Made by a program: the position numbers and the translations under genes | Shown here: one piece after another, positions 43,964 to 55,130 of the stretch | Position numbering within the stretch: position 1 is the stretch's first letter | Layout of the letters: the number at the start of each line of letters is the position of its first letter | Assembly (NCBI GenBank): GCA_947561395.2 | Contig: OX387192.1 | Coordinates: forward strand, 35,485,520-35,549,519 | DNA length: 64,000 bases | Reading direction: 5' to 3' | From: Buxus sempervirens | Lineage: Eukaryota > Streptophyta > Magnoliopsida > Buxales > Buxaceae | Notes under the pieces: generated by a model | What the model was told of the DNA's origin: nothing | Databases searched by the model: none | What the model saw: only the letters and a program-made list of their open reading frames with translations

Positions 43964-44132
43964 GTGAAACACGAGACCATATCACCTTGACCCTCTCGCC
44001 GGAAGATTTGCTGGTCCAACGGCAATGCATGTGTCCACGTTAGCTTCACATACCTATGTGGACACATGCATTGCCGTTGGACCAACAGATTTTCCAGCCT
44101 ACGGCTCTAGCAGATTTCAAGTCGTGAAACAC
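43964..44132. mobile_element. 151-bp MITE with 9-bp TSD, copy B
   Basis: The element at 43973-44123 is flanked by GTGAAACAC (43964-43972 and 44124-44132). Its core is an almost perfect foldback: TTGCTGGTCCAACGGCAATG and CATTGCCGTTGGACCAACAG. Copy A has the empty site GGTGAAACACCAAATCATTA at 35531-35550. A 9-bp duplication points to the Mutator group. Confidence 0.88.
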
Positions 44133-44726
44133 CAAATCATTAACTAAATTTTTTTTAGGAGTTTTTTTTTAAACAACAACCTCCATACTTATAGAAACCA
44201 TAAGCCCAGGCTCCCCATAGCTAAGGTTTGGGGCCAAGTTTCAGATCCGGATCGTGGGCATCTAAATCATACAATCACGTAACCTCTGGAAAATGGGCGT
44301 CAAGGCCTGTTTGCTCTCCACCAAGCCTACTTCACCAAGTTACGAAACTGCCTTTTTCTTTTATTCAAATAACAATTTAGATCCAGCAGTTCTGTCCTCT
44401 GTTTTTTTAAAATCAATCTCAAATTGCCTCTGTTGCTTACTCTTCTTCTCTGTTCAGTTTTCTATGGTTTCTTTTCGCTATTTCGAGCTCCTTTGAAGCC
44501 TGAAACTGACGAATTTAAGAGTTTTGATGGTCAATTTATACGCTTAGGTCACAGTTCTATCAGGATTTTTTGGGATGAGGTCAGACTTCGAGAGAGCAGG
44601 GGAGCATTTACACGTGCACATACTGGGCAAGTGCAAGGAACCCTTAGTCTAAGGATGAGTCAGGTCAAACTAAACAACTGACCAATCGTTGATGTATGAC
44701 TTCTTGCCAGCCACCTGGTGATCTCT

Positions 44727-44876
44727 CTAACCTGCTGCGGAGACTCTTCTTTGGCAAATTTCAGCCACAAGAATCCCACAGCCACAAGCCACTCGAATAA
44801 TCAACGCCGTGACGCCGAAGGCGAAGATAACAAGTCCAACAGTATTCCAGATGGGAACAAACCGGTTCCCTCTTTC
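44727..44876 (-). other. Conserved exon-like fragment with a hydrophobic segment
   Basis: On the minus strand an open stretch preceded by a pyrimidine-rich tract reads RFVPIWNTVGLVIFAFGVTA then LIIRVACGCGILVAEICQRR and stops. The middle could span a membrane. Related but diverged versions are in copies A (about 37610-37710) and C (about 57130-57270). It may be the last exon of an old gene duplicated with the array; it is not recognised. Confidence 0.3.
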
Positions 44877-45450
44877 AAAAGGAAAACAAATTAAGGCTCT
44901 CATATTAAAGAAGAATTTTGGAGAGATAAGCTTTTAAATTCAGGAACAACGCACGTAAGATGACCTGTAGAATGAATCAAATATATGGACATCATCACCG
45001 TTGTCAAAATGTCAAAAGCCAGTTCCCCCTTTCCAAAGGGGTTGGCTTCTTGGTATGTGGTATAATATAAAATGTTGTTATGATTTACCATCTTTGATTC
45101 CATTCAGCCATCAAAACTGGGTCTCAATCAAGGTGGAGAGATGATGTAAGGCTGTGTCATAAAATGATTATTTTGTTTTGGAAGATAAGAGATTAGTCAG
45201 ACATACAACTATACAAGGGAACATGAATCCTTTAACGTGAAATCCAGTCTCTAATGTCCTCCAAACAAAAATTTCCATGTGTTACATGCTCAATATTGAC
45301 AAGCAAGTCATCGTATGAACTTTATTCAAGAAAGCCCTTCATCAGGGAATGTTCATTTTACAAGAAAATTATGATTCCAACTTTAAAACTTTACACAATA
45401 CGCAGACGCACACACACCATATATACTACTGCTTAAACCTCCATTTAAAA

Positions 45451-47373
45451 TTAAAGCTTTTCATCTATCTTATTTTCTACAACAGCAAAGCATGATTCCA
45501 ATTCCAACTTTGAGGAAGTAGACGGATTACTCGAGCCCCTGCTTCTCAACAATTTCTCAATATCCATAATCTCTGCAACAAGAGGAAGTGGACGCTCAGG
45601 GATTGATGGAACTGGCAAATCATTCTCCAATATCTTTAAAATCTGATCAATCGTTGGCCTAACATATAAACTTGGATGGGAAGCAAGAACTGCAACCAAT
45701 ACATATCTCTCCATGACATCTGGCTCTCCCATCTCGGCCATACCTTTTTCAATGACATCCAATGCTCTCCCTTCTCTCACCAGCGACCCAGCCCAATCAG
45801 TCACCAGACAGGTTTCATTCTCACTAACGGATACGAGTGCCTTCCTCCCACTCAGGAGTTCAAGCAATACAACCCCAAAGCTGTAAACATCACTCTTCTC
45901 TGTCAATTGCCCGTATAAGGCATATTCGGGAGCGACATAGCCCAGAGTACCAGCCACCTTCGTGCTCAGATGTGAAGTCCCCTCCGGCGTAAACTTCGCC
46001 AACCCAAAATCTGCCAACTTGGCTTCATATTTCTCATCCAAGAGCATGTTACTTGCTTTGATGTCTCTGTGAATGATGCGTGGCTGCGCTCCACAGTGCA
46101 AGTAAGCCAGACCTCTTGCCATCCCAACTGCAATCTTCTGACGAATTGGCCAACTGAGTTTTGTCTGAACTGATCCGAAAAGATGATCGTATAAGCTTCC
46201 ATTCGTCATCAAATCACACACAATTATCCTCTGGTGCCCATCGAAAGGCGTACTCGCAACACAATACCCTCTCAAACCAACAAGGTTCACATGCCTTACG
46301 CTTGCAATAACCTCTACCTCATGTGCGAAGTTTTCATCACCAGTAACAGTACAGTTCTTGAACCTCTTCACTGCAACTTCAGACCCATCGGGCAATATTC
46401 CCTTGTAAACGTTACCGTAGCCTCCCCTTCCAATCATGTTTTCTCTTGAGAAATTATTCGTAGCTTGTTTGATTGCCTCAAAGGTGAACCTAACCAGATT
46501 GGTACCTTCACCAATAAACTGCAACCCCGAACCTGATTCTAAAACCGAACTCTTCTCAATTCTGAGACGTTTCTTCATACTCCTCCTCCATTGAGGACCC
46601 CTTTTCCAAAGAAACCAAATCCCTAAAACTAAACCCAACAAGCCAATACCGCAACCAACTACAACTCCAACAATCAAACCCTTGCGACGAGCCCGCCTCC
46701 CGGAAGGATATTTCCAGGATACACTGCGAAAGAAGAGACACCTGAAGGTTCCTTCATCGAGGGGTCCAAACTGATTAACCACACCACCAGCGTAAATGAT
46801 GGGAAGGGCATTGCAACCCGTGCTATTACCGATTTCAGGTTCGGTAAAGTTATAAGTGCGGAGACTGGACAAGCTTTGGATGCAGGAAGAACAGGCATCA
46901 CTGTCCTGAAGAGATGGACTGCAAGTACGTCGAATGTCCTGGAGCGAGGATTCGGGAATCAGTCTCTCGAACTCCGCTCGGGACGTAACGTTGTTACAAC
47001 CTTGATAGATCCAGCTACCTTCGAAGCCACAAAGGGATCGGACAGGGACGTCAGGTCCAATTTTATTGATCAAGGCTTGAATTGAATGCGAACAGGATTG
47101 GGAAGTATTGGGAGGAGGAAGAAAGAAGCCAGTGGTTCGAAGATATTCCGATTGAAGGACGTGAACTCCTCGGATGATGATTTGGCACTCCACCGCCCCG
47201 TCGAGAAATTCCGGTTTAGGGGAGCCTACGAACTTTGCAAGACCATCGACGTTTAACGGACAGGGGGCCTCGGCTAGTTTTCTACTCCAGACTTCACTGG
47301 GATTAGCGGAACTGCAGGTGTGGAAACCGGGGAACACAAATCCTACGGAAACTAGGATGAAGAGAAAGAACAT
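45451..47373 (-). CDS. RKF3-like receptor kinase (SPARK ectodomain), copy B
   Basis: An intronless gene of 640 residues. Residues 1-22 form a signal peptide. The ectodomain (about 23-230) has the cysteine-rich SPARK-type pattern of plant RKF3 relatives, with CPLNVDGLAKFVG, QSEYLRTTGFF, CNNVTSRAEFERLIP, ACSSCIQSL and NSTGCNALPIIYAGG. A single membrane helix lies at about 233-256, then an FTFEAIKQATNNFS juxtamembrane start. Kinase motifs are GRGGYGNVYKG (315), catalytic Lys336 in VAVK, HRDIKASN (435-442), DFG (455-457) and APE (481-483), so all catalytic residues are present. It should be a plasma-membrane Ser/Thr kinase; the ligand is unknown. Arabidopsis RKF3 is also intronless and of similar size. 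Copy C is 32 residues different. Confidence 0.93.
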   Translation of the reverse strand: MFFLFILVSVGFVFPGFHTCSSANPSEVWSRKLAEAPCPLNVDGLAKFVGSPKPEFLDGAVECQIIIRGVHVLQSEYLRTTGFFLPPPNTSQSCSHSIQALINKIGPDVPVRSLCGFEGSWIYQGCNNVTSRAEFERLIPESSLQDIRRTCSPSLQDSDACSSCIQSLSSLRTYNFTEPEIGNSTGCNALPIIYAGGVVNQFGPLDEGTFRCLFFRSVSWKYPSGRRARRKGLIVGVVVGCGIGLLGLVLGIWFLWKRGPQWRRSMKKRLRIEKSSVLESGSGLQFIGEGTNLVRFTFEAIKQATNNFSRENMIGRGGYGNVYKGILPDGSEVAVKRFKNCTVTGDENFAHEVEVIASVRHVNLVGLRGYCVASTPFDGHQRIIVCDLMTNGSLYDHLFGSVQTKLSWPIRQKIAVGMARGLAYLHCGAQPRIIHRDIKASNMLLDEKYEAKLADFGLAKFTPEGTSHLSTKVAGTLGYVAPEYALYGQLTEKSDVYSFGVVLLELLSGRKALVSVSENETCLVTDWAGSLVREGRALDVIEKGMAEMGEPDVMERYVLVAVLASHPSLYVRPTIDQILKILENDLPVPSIPERPLPLVAEIMDIEKLLRSRGSSNPSTSSKLELESCFAVVENKIDEKL

Positions 47374-48378
47374 CTGACTGTTATGGGAGTACTTCAGTCG
47401 TTCGTCTGAGTTATGTGAGGGAGAATAATGGCCGGCTAGTTGGTGACTCTTGTGGATATGGAAGACCCGTCGGGATCAGGAGCTTGTGGTAGCTGTTTCT
47501 TTTGTTTTTTCTCTGAAAATAAATGGGGAAGAATGATGTTGGGACCATTGAAAGACTGAAAACGAGGGAGAAAAGGAAAGCACTACTTTGATATATATTT
47601 AACAAAAGGATGTATAAGGGAGAAGAATTTGGCGAGTTGGGGAATTGTGAGGTCACGAAAACCTCTTGGGGAGCTTCTGAGAAGAAGCAGTCATCGGGGG
47701 CCGGGAGAGAAAGGAAATGGGAATTTGACTTTCAGTGATATTTTTAAAATAACTAAAATTCAGTCATCAAAGTGCTAAGTCTTAATTTTTAGGAAAGCTT
47801 TATCAAAATAACTAAATTTTAATAACATTTTACTATTACAAACAAAGATTTTCAAGAATGTACTTAAAAGGACTTGTACAAGTGAATAAAATGAATTCTA
47901 CAAGTCATTTGAATCTAAATAAGCCATGCTTGATGCAGCCATCACATCACAAGGCTTTATCTTTGGCCATTTTGAACTTTAAAAAATCAAAAACTTATTA
48001 TTTTATTTTAAAAAAATTACTTCTATAGGAAAATGAGCTGAATTATTTATTGTCCTTTGAATGCATGGTTGGACACATCCAAGGGACGCATATGAAATGA
48101 AAAGAAATGACTTAAAAACTCATTTCTTTCTCATGAAATAACTTCTTCTTTTTTTTTTTTTTTTTGTTGTAAATATGAATGCAACAATTACATTGCATTT
48201 TTTTATGTGCCATGGCTAGGTGTAATATTTGCTTTTGATTATCTATGCAGGTCCAGATTGATAGAATGCTTGATGGCTTTGGCCTAGAATTTTTTAGAAA
48301 GGACAATTACAATGCATCTTGAAAATTTGAATTGATCCATTATGGTTTAAGCCTTTTAGATTCATGGTTTGTTACTAG
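47374..48378. other. 5' flank of kinase copy B
   Basis: AT-rich upstream sequence shared with copy C (59536-60888). Near 47590-47600 is a minus-strand TATATAT tract that could serve as TATA box. No separate gene was recognised. Confidence 0.5.
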
Positions 48379-48705
48379 GGGAAATTGGTCAGGTGATGTT
48401 TTTTAAAATAATTTATATTCAGAAACTCAATTTTTATAAATTAGGAAATAATGATACTTGTTAAATATGATTGACAATGAATGTCTTCTAAAAATACCCT
48501 TAAAAGACTTATAAATCCTTTGCTCAGTATTTACTCCAAGTGAGATTTATAAGTTTTCAAAGGCATTTTATGAAAAAACTCTTTCACGAACAAATAAATG
48601 ACACCTTGATTATCTTAAAAAAAAAACATTATTTCCCAATTTCTCAAAGTCGGCACACTGAATCTGAATTATGTTAAAAAGTCATCACTTGAACCCAATT
48701 TTCCC
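48379..48705. mobile_element. GGGAAA-type MITE, copy B
   Basis: The left end, GGGAAATTGGTCAGGTGATG, is mirrored at the right end by CATCACTTGAACCCAATTTT. The inner arms carry AAAATAATT and ATTCAG in inverted order. It is shared with copy C (60889-61212), so the insertion predates the B/C duplication. Family relatives lie at 15046 and 23125. Confidence 0.65.
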
Positions 48706-49184
48706 AAACTTTTCCTTCGCAGGCAGCAAGTGCTGGATTGGTGGTTGAATTCCGTTTTCCTTTGTATTGAATGATTTGATTTGATTACGATTCGTATCAA
48801 TTTTAGTGACACTTCGCAGACCTTCAGCTAACCTATCATCGAGTAGGTTTTGGGAATAGATGCCCCTTCGTCTGACGATTTGCTTTCTCGTGATGGCAGG
48901 CTAAACCCTTGCAGCTTCCTTCTCTTTTCCCTCCCCTTAGGGGTTGCCTGATTGCCTTTGTCTCGGTGCTGGTGCTCGTCTCTCGCTGGACTCCTCCTGC
49001 TTCCCCAACTTCCTTTTCGGTTTTTCTAGTGGTTTTCTTGTGGTTTTTGTGGGTTTTTGTGGTTTGGTGCCTGCTGGCTTGGGTTCGTTGTTCCTTGTCT
49101 TCTGGTTGGTTTTGTTTGTTTTTTTGCTCTCTTTTCTACTCTTCTATCCTCCTCCCTCCGTTTTGTCTCCTGTGTTGTCGTGCT

Positions 49185-50434
49185 ATGGATGACCTATCGT
49201 CAAAACTTAAAAACCTTATTATCCCCCCAGACCTTCCACCACCTTTAAACCATCTGCCGCTGACCGTGCTCGGGTCGATGAGAAATGGGGCGCTCTCCTC
49301 CTTTGCGAAGTTCCGGGAACCTATGTTCATGTCAATACTTTGAAGAACTTCGTCTCCAGAGTCTGGAAAGCTATCGAGCTGACTTCCATAACCCAGATTA
49401 AGGGAAGTCGGTTTCTCCTTTGTTGTAAAAACAGGCACGATAGAACAGCTATTGTGTCGGCCCAACCTTGGACCATAAATGGGCATCTAATGAGACTCAA
49501 GGAACTGGAAGATGAGAAGGAAGCTCTCTCAGTTAATAGCGACTCTATAACTCTCTGGCTCCAAATTCACAATATGCCGCTCAAGTATAAGGACAAGAAC
49601 ATCATCCATCAGATGCTCATGCACATAGGCAAAGTCTGGGAAATAGAATGTAACGGGGAAGCGCTGCAGAACTTTCCCTCTATGCGCATCACTATCCCGG
49701 TGGCAAAACCCATCCCGTCGGGTCTGTATTTCGAAGAGGAGAACGGTAAGAAACAGTGGATAGAGTTCAGGTATGAGAATCTCCCCTCCCTCTGTTTTTC
49801 ATGTGGCTTGATTGATCATAATATCGTCAACTGTGCTAACCCTTTTTTTGCTGAGAGAGTTGATGGGGAAGAAAACAAAGGTGAAAGGTTCTACGAGCCT
49901 TCGATCGCGGCTATTCCCATCAGAAGAGGGAACCCCCTCCTTAGAATTGTGTCATCCCGTTCGCGTGGTGAGGATGGGGCTGCGGTGAACGAGTTCACTC
50001 AGGTGAGCAGAGGGGAGGGGAACTGGGCCATGGCGGTCGCTCTGCCGGGTCATCTAGGTCATCACACCCCCCAACGGCAGGACGACCTCGCAAGACGTCC
50101 GGTGTCCCATCGATGGGATTGCGGGCCATCCTCGAGCAGTGTGCAACCGCCCTCTCTTGCCTCGGACGAGCATAATATCTGGCTTGATCTCGGACCGGTC
50201 TCACTCGGGGTGGGGCCGGGTGGCTCCCCGTCTGGTCCCAACGGTAATCAATTCAGTTGTGGGCTTCCCAGCCCAATTCGCCTTCCCAGCCCGGACCTCA
50301 ACCCAAGCATCTCCTCGAGTCCTATCCTTAAGCCCTGCCTGGTGAATAGATTGCCAACCTTTTCCGAGCCCGTATCTGACTCGATGGACTTAAGTGAACT
50401 GCTAGCTTTTAATATGGGCCCCCAGCCAGATTAG
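49185..50434 (+). pseudogene. L1 ORF1, nucleic-acid binding protein (frameshifted)
   Basis: The ORF starts MDDLSSKLKNLIIPPDLPPP at 49185 and changes frame near 49.25 kb. The second frame continues from about 49.3 kb to the stop at 50434. It reads LKNFVSRVWKA, then a DUF4283-type domain, and a zinc knuckle CFSCGLIDHNIVNC (CX2CX4HX4C). A Pro/Ser-rich tail follows. ORF1 proteins coat L1 RNA in the cytoplasm. It lies upstream of ORF2 on the same transcript. Confidence 0.85.
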
Positions 50435-50836
50435 ACTCGACCCAGATCAGCACCTTAATTTCTTCGCTTTCGGAGCCCAGTCCTCCATCCCCAAAGCCCA
50501 CACAAAGCATCGCCCATTCCAATCCCATTTAACCCTCAGTCTCATTGCAGAGAGGCTTAACCCAGACCAACCTAACCCTTTCAGGAGAAAAGCGAGAATT
50601 CCCAGACCGGTTTCTATGAGTTCCAGTCATGAGGCAGAGGCATGCCAAGGCAATCACCTAAGTCATGGGGGAAAAGGGAAGGGAGTCTGCCTTCCCAGTA
50701 AAAGAAGAAGAACCGAGGACCAGAATAGTGATTTCGCTGCTCACCAATTGCGAAAGGACCTGTGTATTCACCCCGCCAGCTCTCAGGGGCAGAAGGAATT
50801 GTCTTCATCTAACGATTTCTGGCTCAAAGATCCCAC

Positions 50837-53800
50837 ATGAATGTGTTGGCTTGGAATTGTCGAGGGATTGGGCAACCCTCGACAAAGTAGTACCTGAGAT
50901 TTCTCTGTAGAAATCTCAAGCCTAACCTCGTCCTCTTATCAGAGACCATGGCTTCTGATAAGAGATCGACGAGGCATATCCGAAAGTTTGGTTTTCGTAA
51001 TTTTTATTGGTCTGCCTCCAGGGGTCTCTCTGGAGGGTTTTGGGTTCTATGGCATGCTAACATTTCAGTGGAGATCATTTTTCAGGATTCTTGGATGATT
51101 CACTTGCTTATCAATAAGAACTCTCCTCCTGAATCATGCATCACATTCATCCATGCTAGCAACACCGCGGCAGTGCAGAGAACGCAGTGGGATCAAGTTC
51201 GTGAGATTGCCATGGTACAGCAAGCCCCGTGGCTCTTACTGGGAGACTTTAATATAGTCATGGGCCAGTTCGAAAAGCAAGGTGGTAAGAATTACAAGGT
51301 TTGGCAGGCAAAACTCCTTCATGATCTTATAGAGGACTGTCAACTTCTCCAACTTCATCCGAAAGGCTTGAAGTTCACCTGGGATAATGGGAGAGGGGGT
51401 GCTAGGAGGATTAGGGAAAGGCTTGACCGTGCTTTTGCTAACCACGAATGGTACCTCAAATTCCCTGATGCCTGCATGTCTCAAGAGCCCATTCTCGGTT
51501 CTGACCACAGCCCTTCATTCATCCAAACCAACCCATCTCGATTTAAAAATCCCAAGCCGTTCAGGTTTGAATTTTTTTGGATGGATGAAAAGGAGTGCGA
51601 GGAAACCATTGCTAAAGAGTGGAGCAATAGCCTTGGCCGCTGTTGGAATGTTTCGGATAGACTGGAATTCCTTGGGAACAAATTGACCCAATGGAATAAG
51701 AAATCAATCGGGAACATTCATTCCAAAGCGACCAAGCTATTCAACGATCTGAAAGATATTCAATCCACTCTGGAGAGATCAAATTGTAGTAGGTTAAAGC
51801 TTAAAGAACAATCCTTGAGATGTGAGTACTTTCATGTCCTTAAACAACAAGAAACGATGTGGGCTCAAAAATCTCGAATCAATTGGCTCAAGGAAGGTGA
51901 TTTAAACACCAAGTATTTTCATGTCACTACTCTCAATAGGAGGCAAAGAAACAAAATAACTTTTTTGAAGGATGAATTCAACAATCCTATCACTGATCAA
52001 GAAAACAATGAAAAAAGCTTTGTTGAGTATTTACTAACATTTTTTGTGAGGTTCCTGACAATGTGTTGCAGGACATTCAGTTGATGGATGTGGTGGTGGA
52101 TGAGGATGACAACAGGAGACTAGCCACTCAAGTTACCAACGAGGAAATCACCCAAACCATTAATGAAATGGGTTTGAGAAAGAGTCCGGGGCCTGACGGA
52201 TTCCAGGGTCTCTTCTTCCAGAGGTATTGGGACATAGTCGGACCCAATCTGTGTAGTATGATCAAGGAATTTTTCAGGTTCGGCATCCTTGAGAGTGGTA
52301 TCAACCACACATTCATAGCCCTTATCCCTAAAGTTGCCTACCCTAACCGCACCTCCGAGTTCAGACCTATTAGCCTGTGTAAGTTTGCTTACAAAATTAT
52401 CTCTAGGATATTGGTCAATAGGATGAGACCTATCATGGGAAAGATCGTCTCCCCAAACCAGAGTGCATTTCTTGCTAAAAGGTCCATTCATGACAACATC
52501 ATCCTTGCTCAGGAAGTCATGCACCATATAAGAGGCAAGAAAAACGGCAAATCGGGTAGCTTTGCTCTTAAAGTCGACCTGTCTAAAGCCTATGATAGGC
52601 TAAGATGGGACTTCATACACAAGGCGTTAGTGTCCGCTGGCTTCTCTAATCACTGGATTTTTTTAATCATGCAATGTGTCACAACAGTCTCTTATTCGGT
52701 TTTGGTAAATGGTATTCCTTCGGGCCACATAGTTCCTACCAGGGGAGTAAGACAGGGTGACCCCCTGTCACCCTATTTATTCATCCTGACCCAGCATGTT
52801 CTCTCTTATGCTCTTCTTAAAGCCGAGTCCTCAGGTTCCATTCAAGGAGTTAAGATCTGCAGTAGAAGCCCCAACTCTCACACCTTATGTTCGCTGATGA
52901 TCTTCTCCTATTTGGTAAGGCAACTCAAAAGGAAGGTATGTGCATGCTTAATATTCTCTCTAAGTTTTGTTCTTTGGCGGGCCATGAAATGAACCTGGGT
53001 AAGACGGAACTCATTGTGAGTCCTGCTGTTAAAGGAAGAGCCCGTGGTCTGATGAGCAGACTCTTTGGTGTAAAAGCCAAAGTCAAGTTTCAGAAGTACC
53101 TTGGCATTCCGTTGGCAGATGGTAGGATAACTCATTCGATCTTCTCTGATATTACCAATAGAGTCAGTGCTAGATTGGCCTCTTCGAAAGCTAATCTTCT
53201 CTCTCACGCTGGCAAAGCCACCCTGATCAACTCAGTGACCATGGGCATGCCGCTGCACATTATGTCTTGCACTAGACTCTCGGTGAAGACTACTGCTTTC
53301 ATTGAAAAAGAGGCTAGGAACTTTTTTTGGGCTAAATCAAACAAGAGTAAATCTATTCATACAATTGCGTGGGAAAAGCTTTGTAAACCATTTCATGCAG
53401 GTGGTCTCAACTTCAAGATTCTCAGGAACTTTAATGCTGCGCTCCTTGCCAAAAAAGGATGGGAACTGCTCCAAGAGAATGGGGCTTTCTGGACCCGGTT
53501 CTTCAAGCCTAAGTATCTCAATGGAAAATCGTTCCTGGATTGCGCTCCAAAGAATTCCGACTCACAGATTTGGAAACATCTCAGAAGCACGCAGGAATTG
53601 ATCAGAAAAGGGCATGGGTGGATCATCGTAAATGGCAAATCCATCGAGATTGATGATACTTCTTGGATCCCTTCATCAAACTTGAATTTGAGAGCTGACA
53701 GAAGAGAGATGGTCCACGTCCAATCTGTGGACCAACTCATCTCTCCGGTCACGGGACAATGGGACATGGAGATCATCGGTAAACTGTGGAGCCAGGATAT

Positions 53801-54938
53801 CATTAATAGCATCAGGACTGTGCATATTAGACAGAATGGGAATGCTGATCAGCCCATTTGGAAACCGGGTATAAATGGTGCATTCACAGTGGCCTCTGCG
53901 TACAGATGTGAATCAAATCACGAGGATCTAATCACTAACAAGTGGTGGAGAAGACTGTGGAAAATCAAAGTTCCACACAAAGTCAGAATGTTCGTTTGGA
54001 AAGCTGCCCAGGATGGAATCACCACAAGTGATCTGCTTAACAAAATCTTTCGATCACCAACTCAAACTTGTGTGCTGTGTAACATGGCTGATGAGACTTC
54101 CTTGCACCTATTTTCTGAATGCGACTTCACTAGGGCTCTTTATTTCGCAGGGGTTGGAGGTCATCTCGATGCATTACAAAGCCATCCATGCTTCAGAGAA
54201 TGGTGGTTTGATAGAACCCGAGAGAATAGTGATGATTCTAAGAAACTATCAGATTTAGCTCTTCTTTGCTGGATGGTGTGGAAAGCTAGAAACCAGGTAA
54301 TCTTTGAAGGAATTAAGCCAACCTTGAATCTCAGTCTTTCTTCCTTTCGATCTCTGCAGGACGATTGCAAGATTTTGAATGAAGGGCGTCAAAAGGTGAC
54401 TAGGAAGAAAGCGGTTGTTGTAAGATGGATTACCCCAAAGGAAGGAACTATCAAGATTAATGTCGACGGTGCTTCACGAGGGAACCCAGGCCGGGCGGCG
54501 TATGGTGTCATTGCTAGAGGATCGCAGGGTCAGTTCCTGGCGGCCATGGCAAACGCGATCGGTGACACAACTGCAATTGTGGCGGAGGCATTTGGAATGC
54601 TTGAAGGTTTAAAGCTTGCTCGAAGGATGAACGTCAGTAACGTTGTTGTGGAAAGTGATTCTCTGTGCACTGTACGTTTTATGAATTCTAACTCTGTGGA
54701 TATCCCTTGGTCTGTCTTCAACATTATCCTGGATGCAAGAAGCATATGCAGTGAATTTCAGTCTTTCTCTTGTTCACACGTCTTCAGAGAGGCAAATGCT
54801 GTGGCAGACGCACTTGCCAATTTTGCTCTCGATGACTTCTCATGTCTTTGGAAAAATATCCCCCCTTCTTTCTTGGGCCCCCTCCTGAACTCTGATTACA
54901 TGGGGGCCTCTCATGTAAGAACTTTTAATGGTCTGTAA
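50837..54938 (+). pseudogene. L1 ORF2, endonuclease - reverse transcriptase - RNase H
   Basis: The ORF begins MNVLAWNCRGIGQPSTK and has a TAG at 50888-50890. Frameshifts occur near 52.04 and 52.88 kb. In order come the AP-type endonuclease (LLLGDFNIV, GSDHSP), and the reverse transcriptase (FRPISLCKFAYKII, LKVDLSKAYDRLRWDFI, GVRQGDPLSPYLFIL, and FADDLLLF just after the second shift). A Zn-binding segment (CVLCNMADETSLHLFSECDF) and an RNase H domain (INVDGASRGNPGRAAYGVIA, VVESDS, NAVADALANFA) follow. The RNase H domain is typical of plant L1 lineages. ORF2 supplies nicking and target-primed reverse transcription. Confidence 0.92.
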
Positions 54939-55130
54939 TAAATTTTAATGTCTGCTCGTTCCTTACCAAAAAAAAAAAAAATCTGTTTTAGTGACGCCGG
55001 CAACATTTAATAGCAGCGCTCCCGAGTCTGAACGCAATTATTGAACAATAAATGTTACGAAAAAAGGAAAAAATTATTGAACGATAAATTTCCATAAAAA
55101 GAAAAAAAAGGTTATTGAGCGATAATCGAA

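Larger units (their letters stand above)
48796..54995 (+). mobile_element. Nearly full-length L1 LINE
   Basis: The 6.17-kb element at 48811-54980 has a 5' leader, ORF1, ORF2 and a poly(A) tail after CCTTACC. It is flanked by ATCAATTTTAGTGAC (48796-48810) and ATCTGTTTTAGTGAC (54981-54995), matching 13 of 15. Copy C holds the uninterrupted site (ATCTGTTTTAGTGAT near 61289). The two ORFs carry at least four lesions, so it cannot move by itself. Confidence 0.93.
43461..55130. repeat. Kinase-array copy B (split by an L1)
   Basis: Copy B runs from about 43461 to 48810 and, after the L1 at 48811-54980, from 54981 to about 55130. It parallels copy C from 3' flank through kinase to upstream region. 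The last shared bases read CGATAATCGAAGA, equal to the end of copy C near 61465. Confidence 0.85.

Noticed and set aside
44293-44681. Open frames of 67 and 85 codons conserved in copies B and C.
   Set aside because: Conservation is explained by the recent segmental duplication; in copy A the frame is not kept and no domain is seen.
49136-49486. Minus-strand 116-codon frame within the L1.
   Set aside because: Antisense shadow of ORF1.
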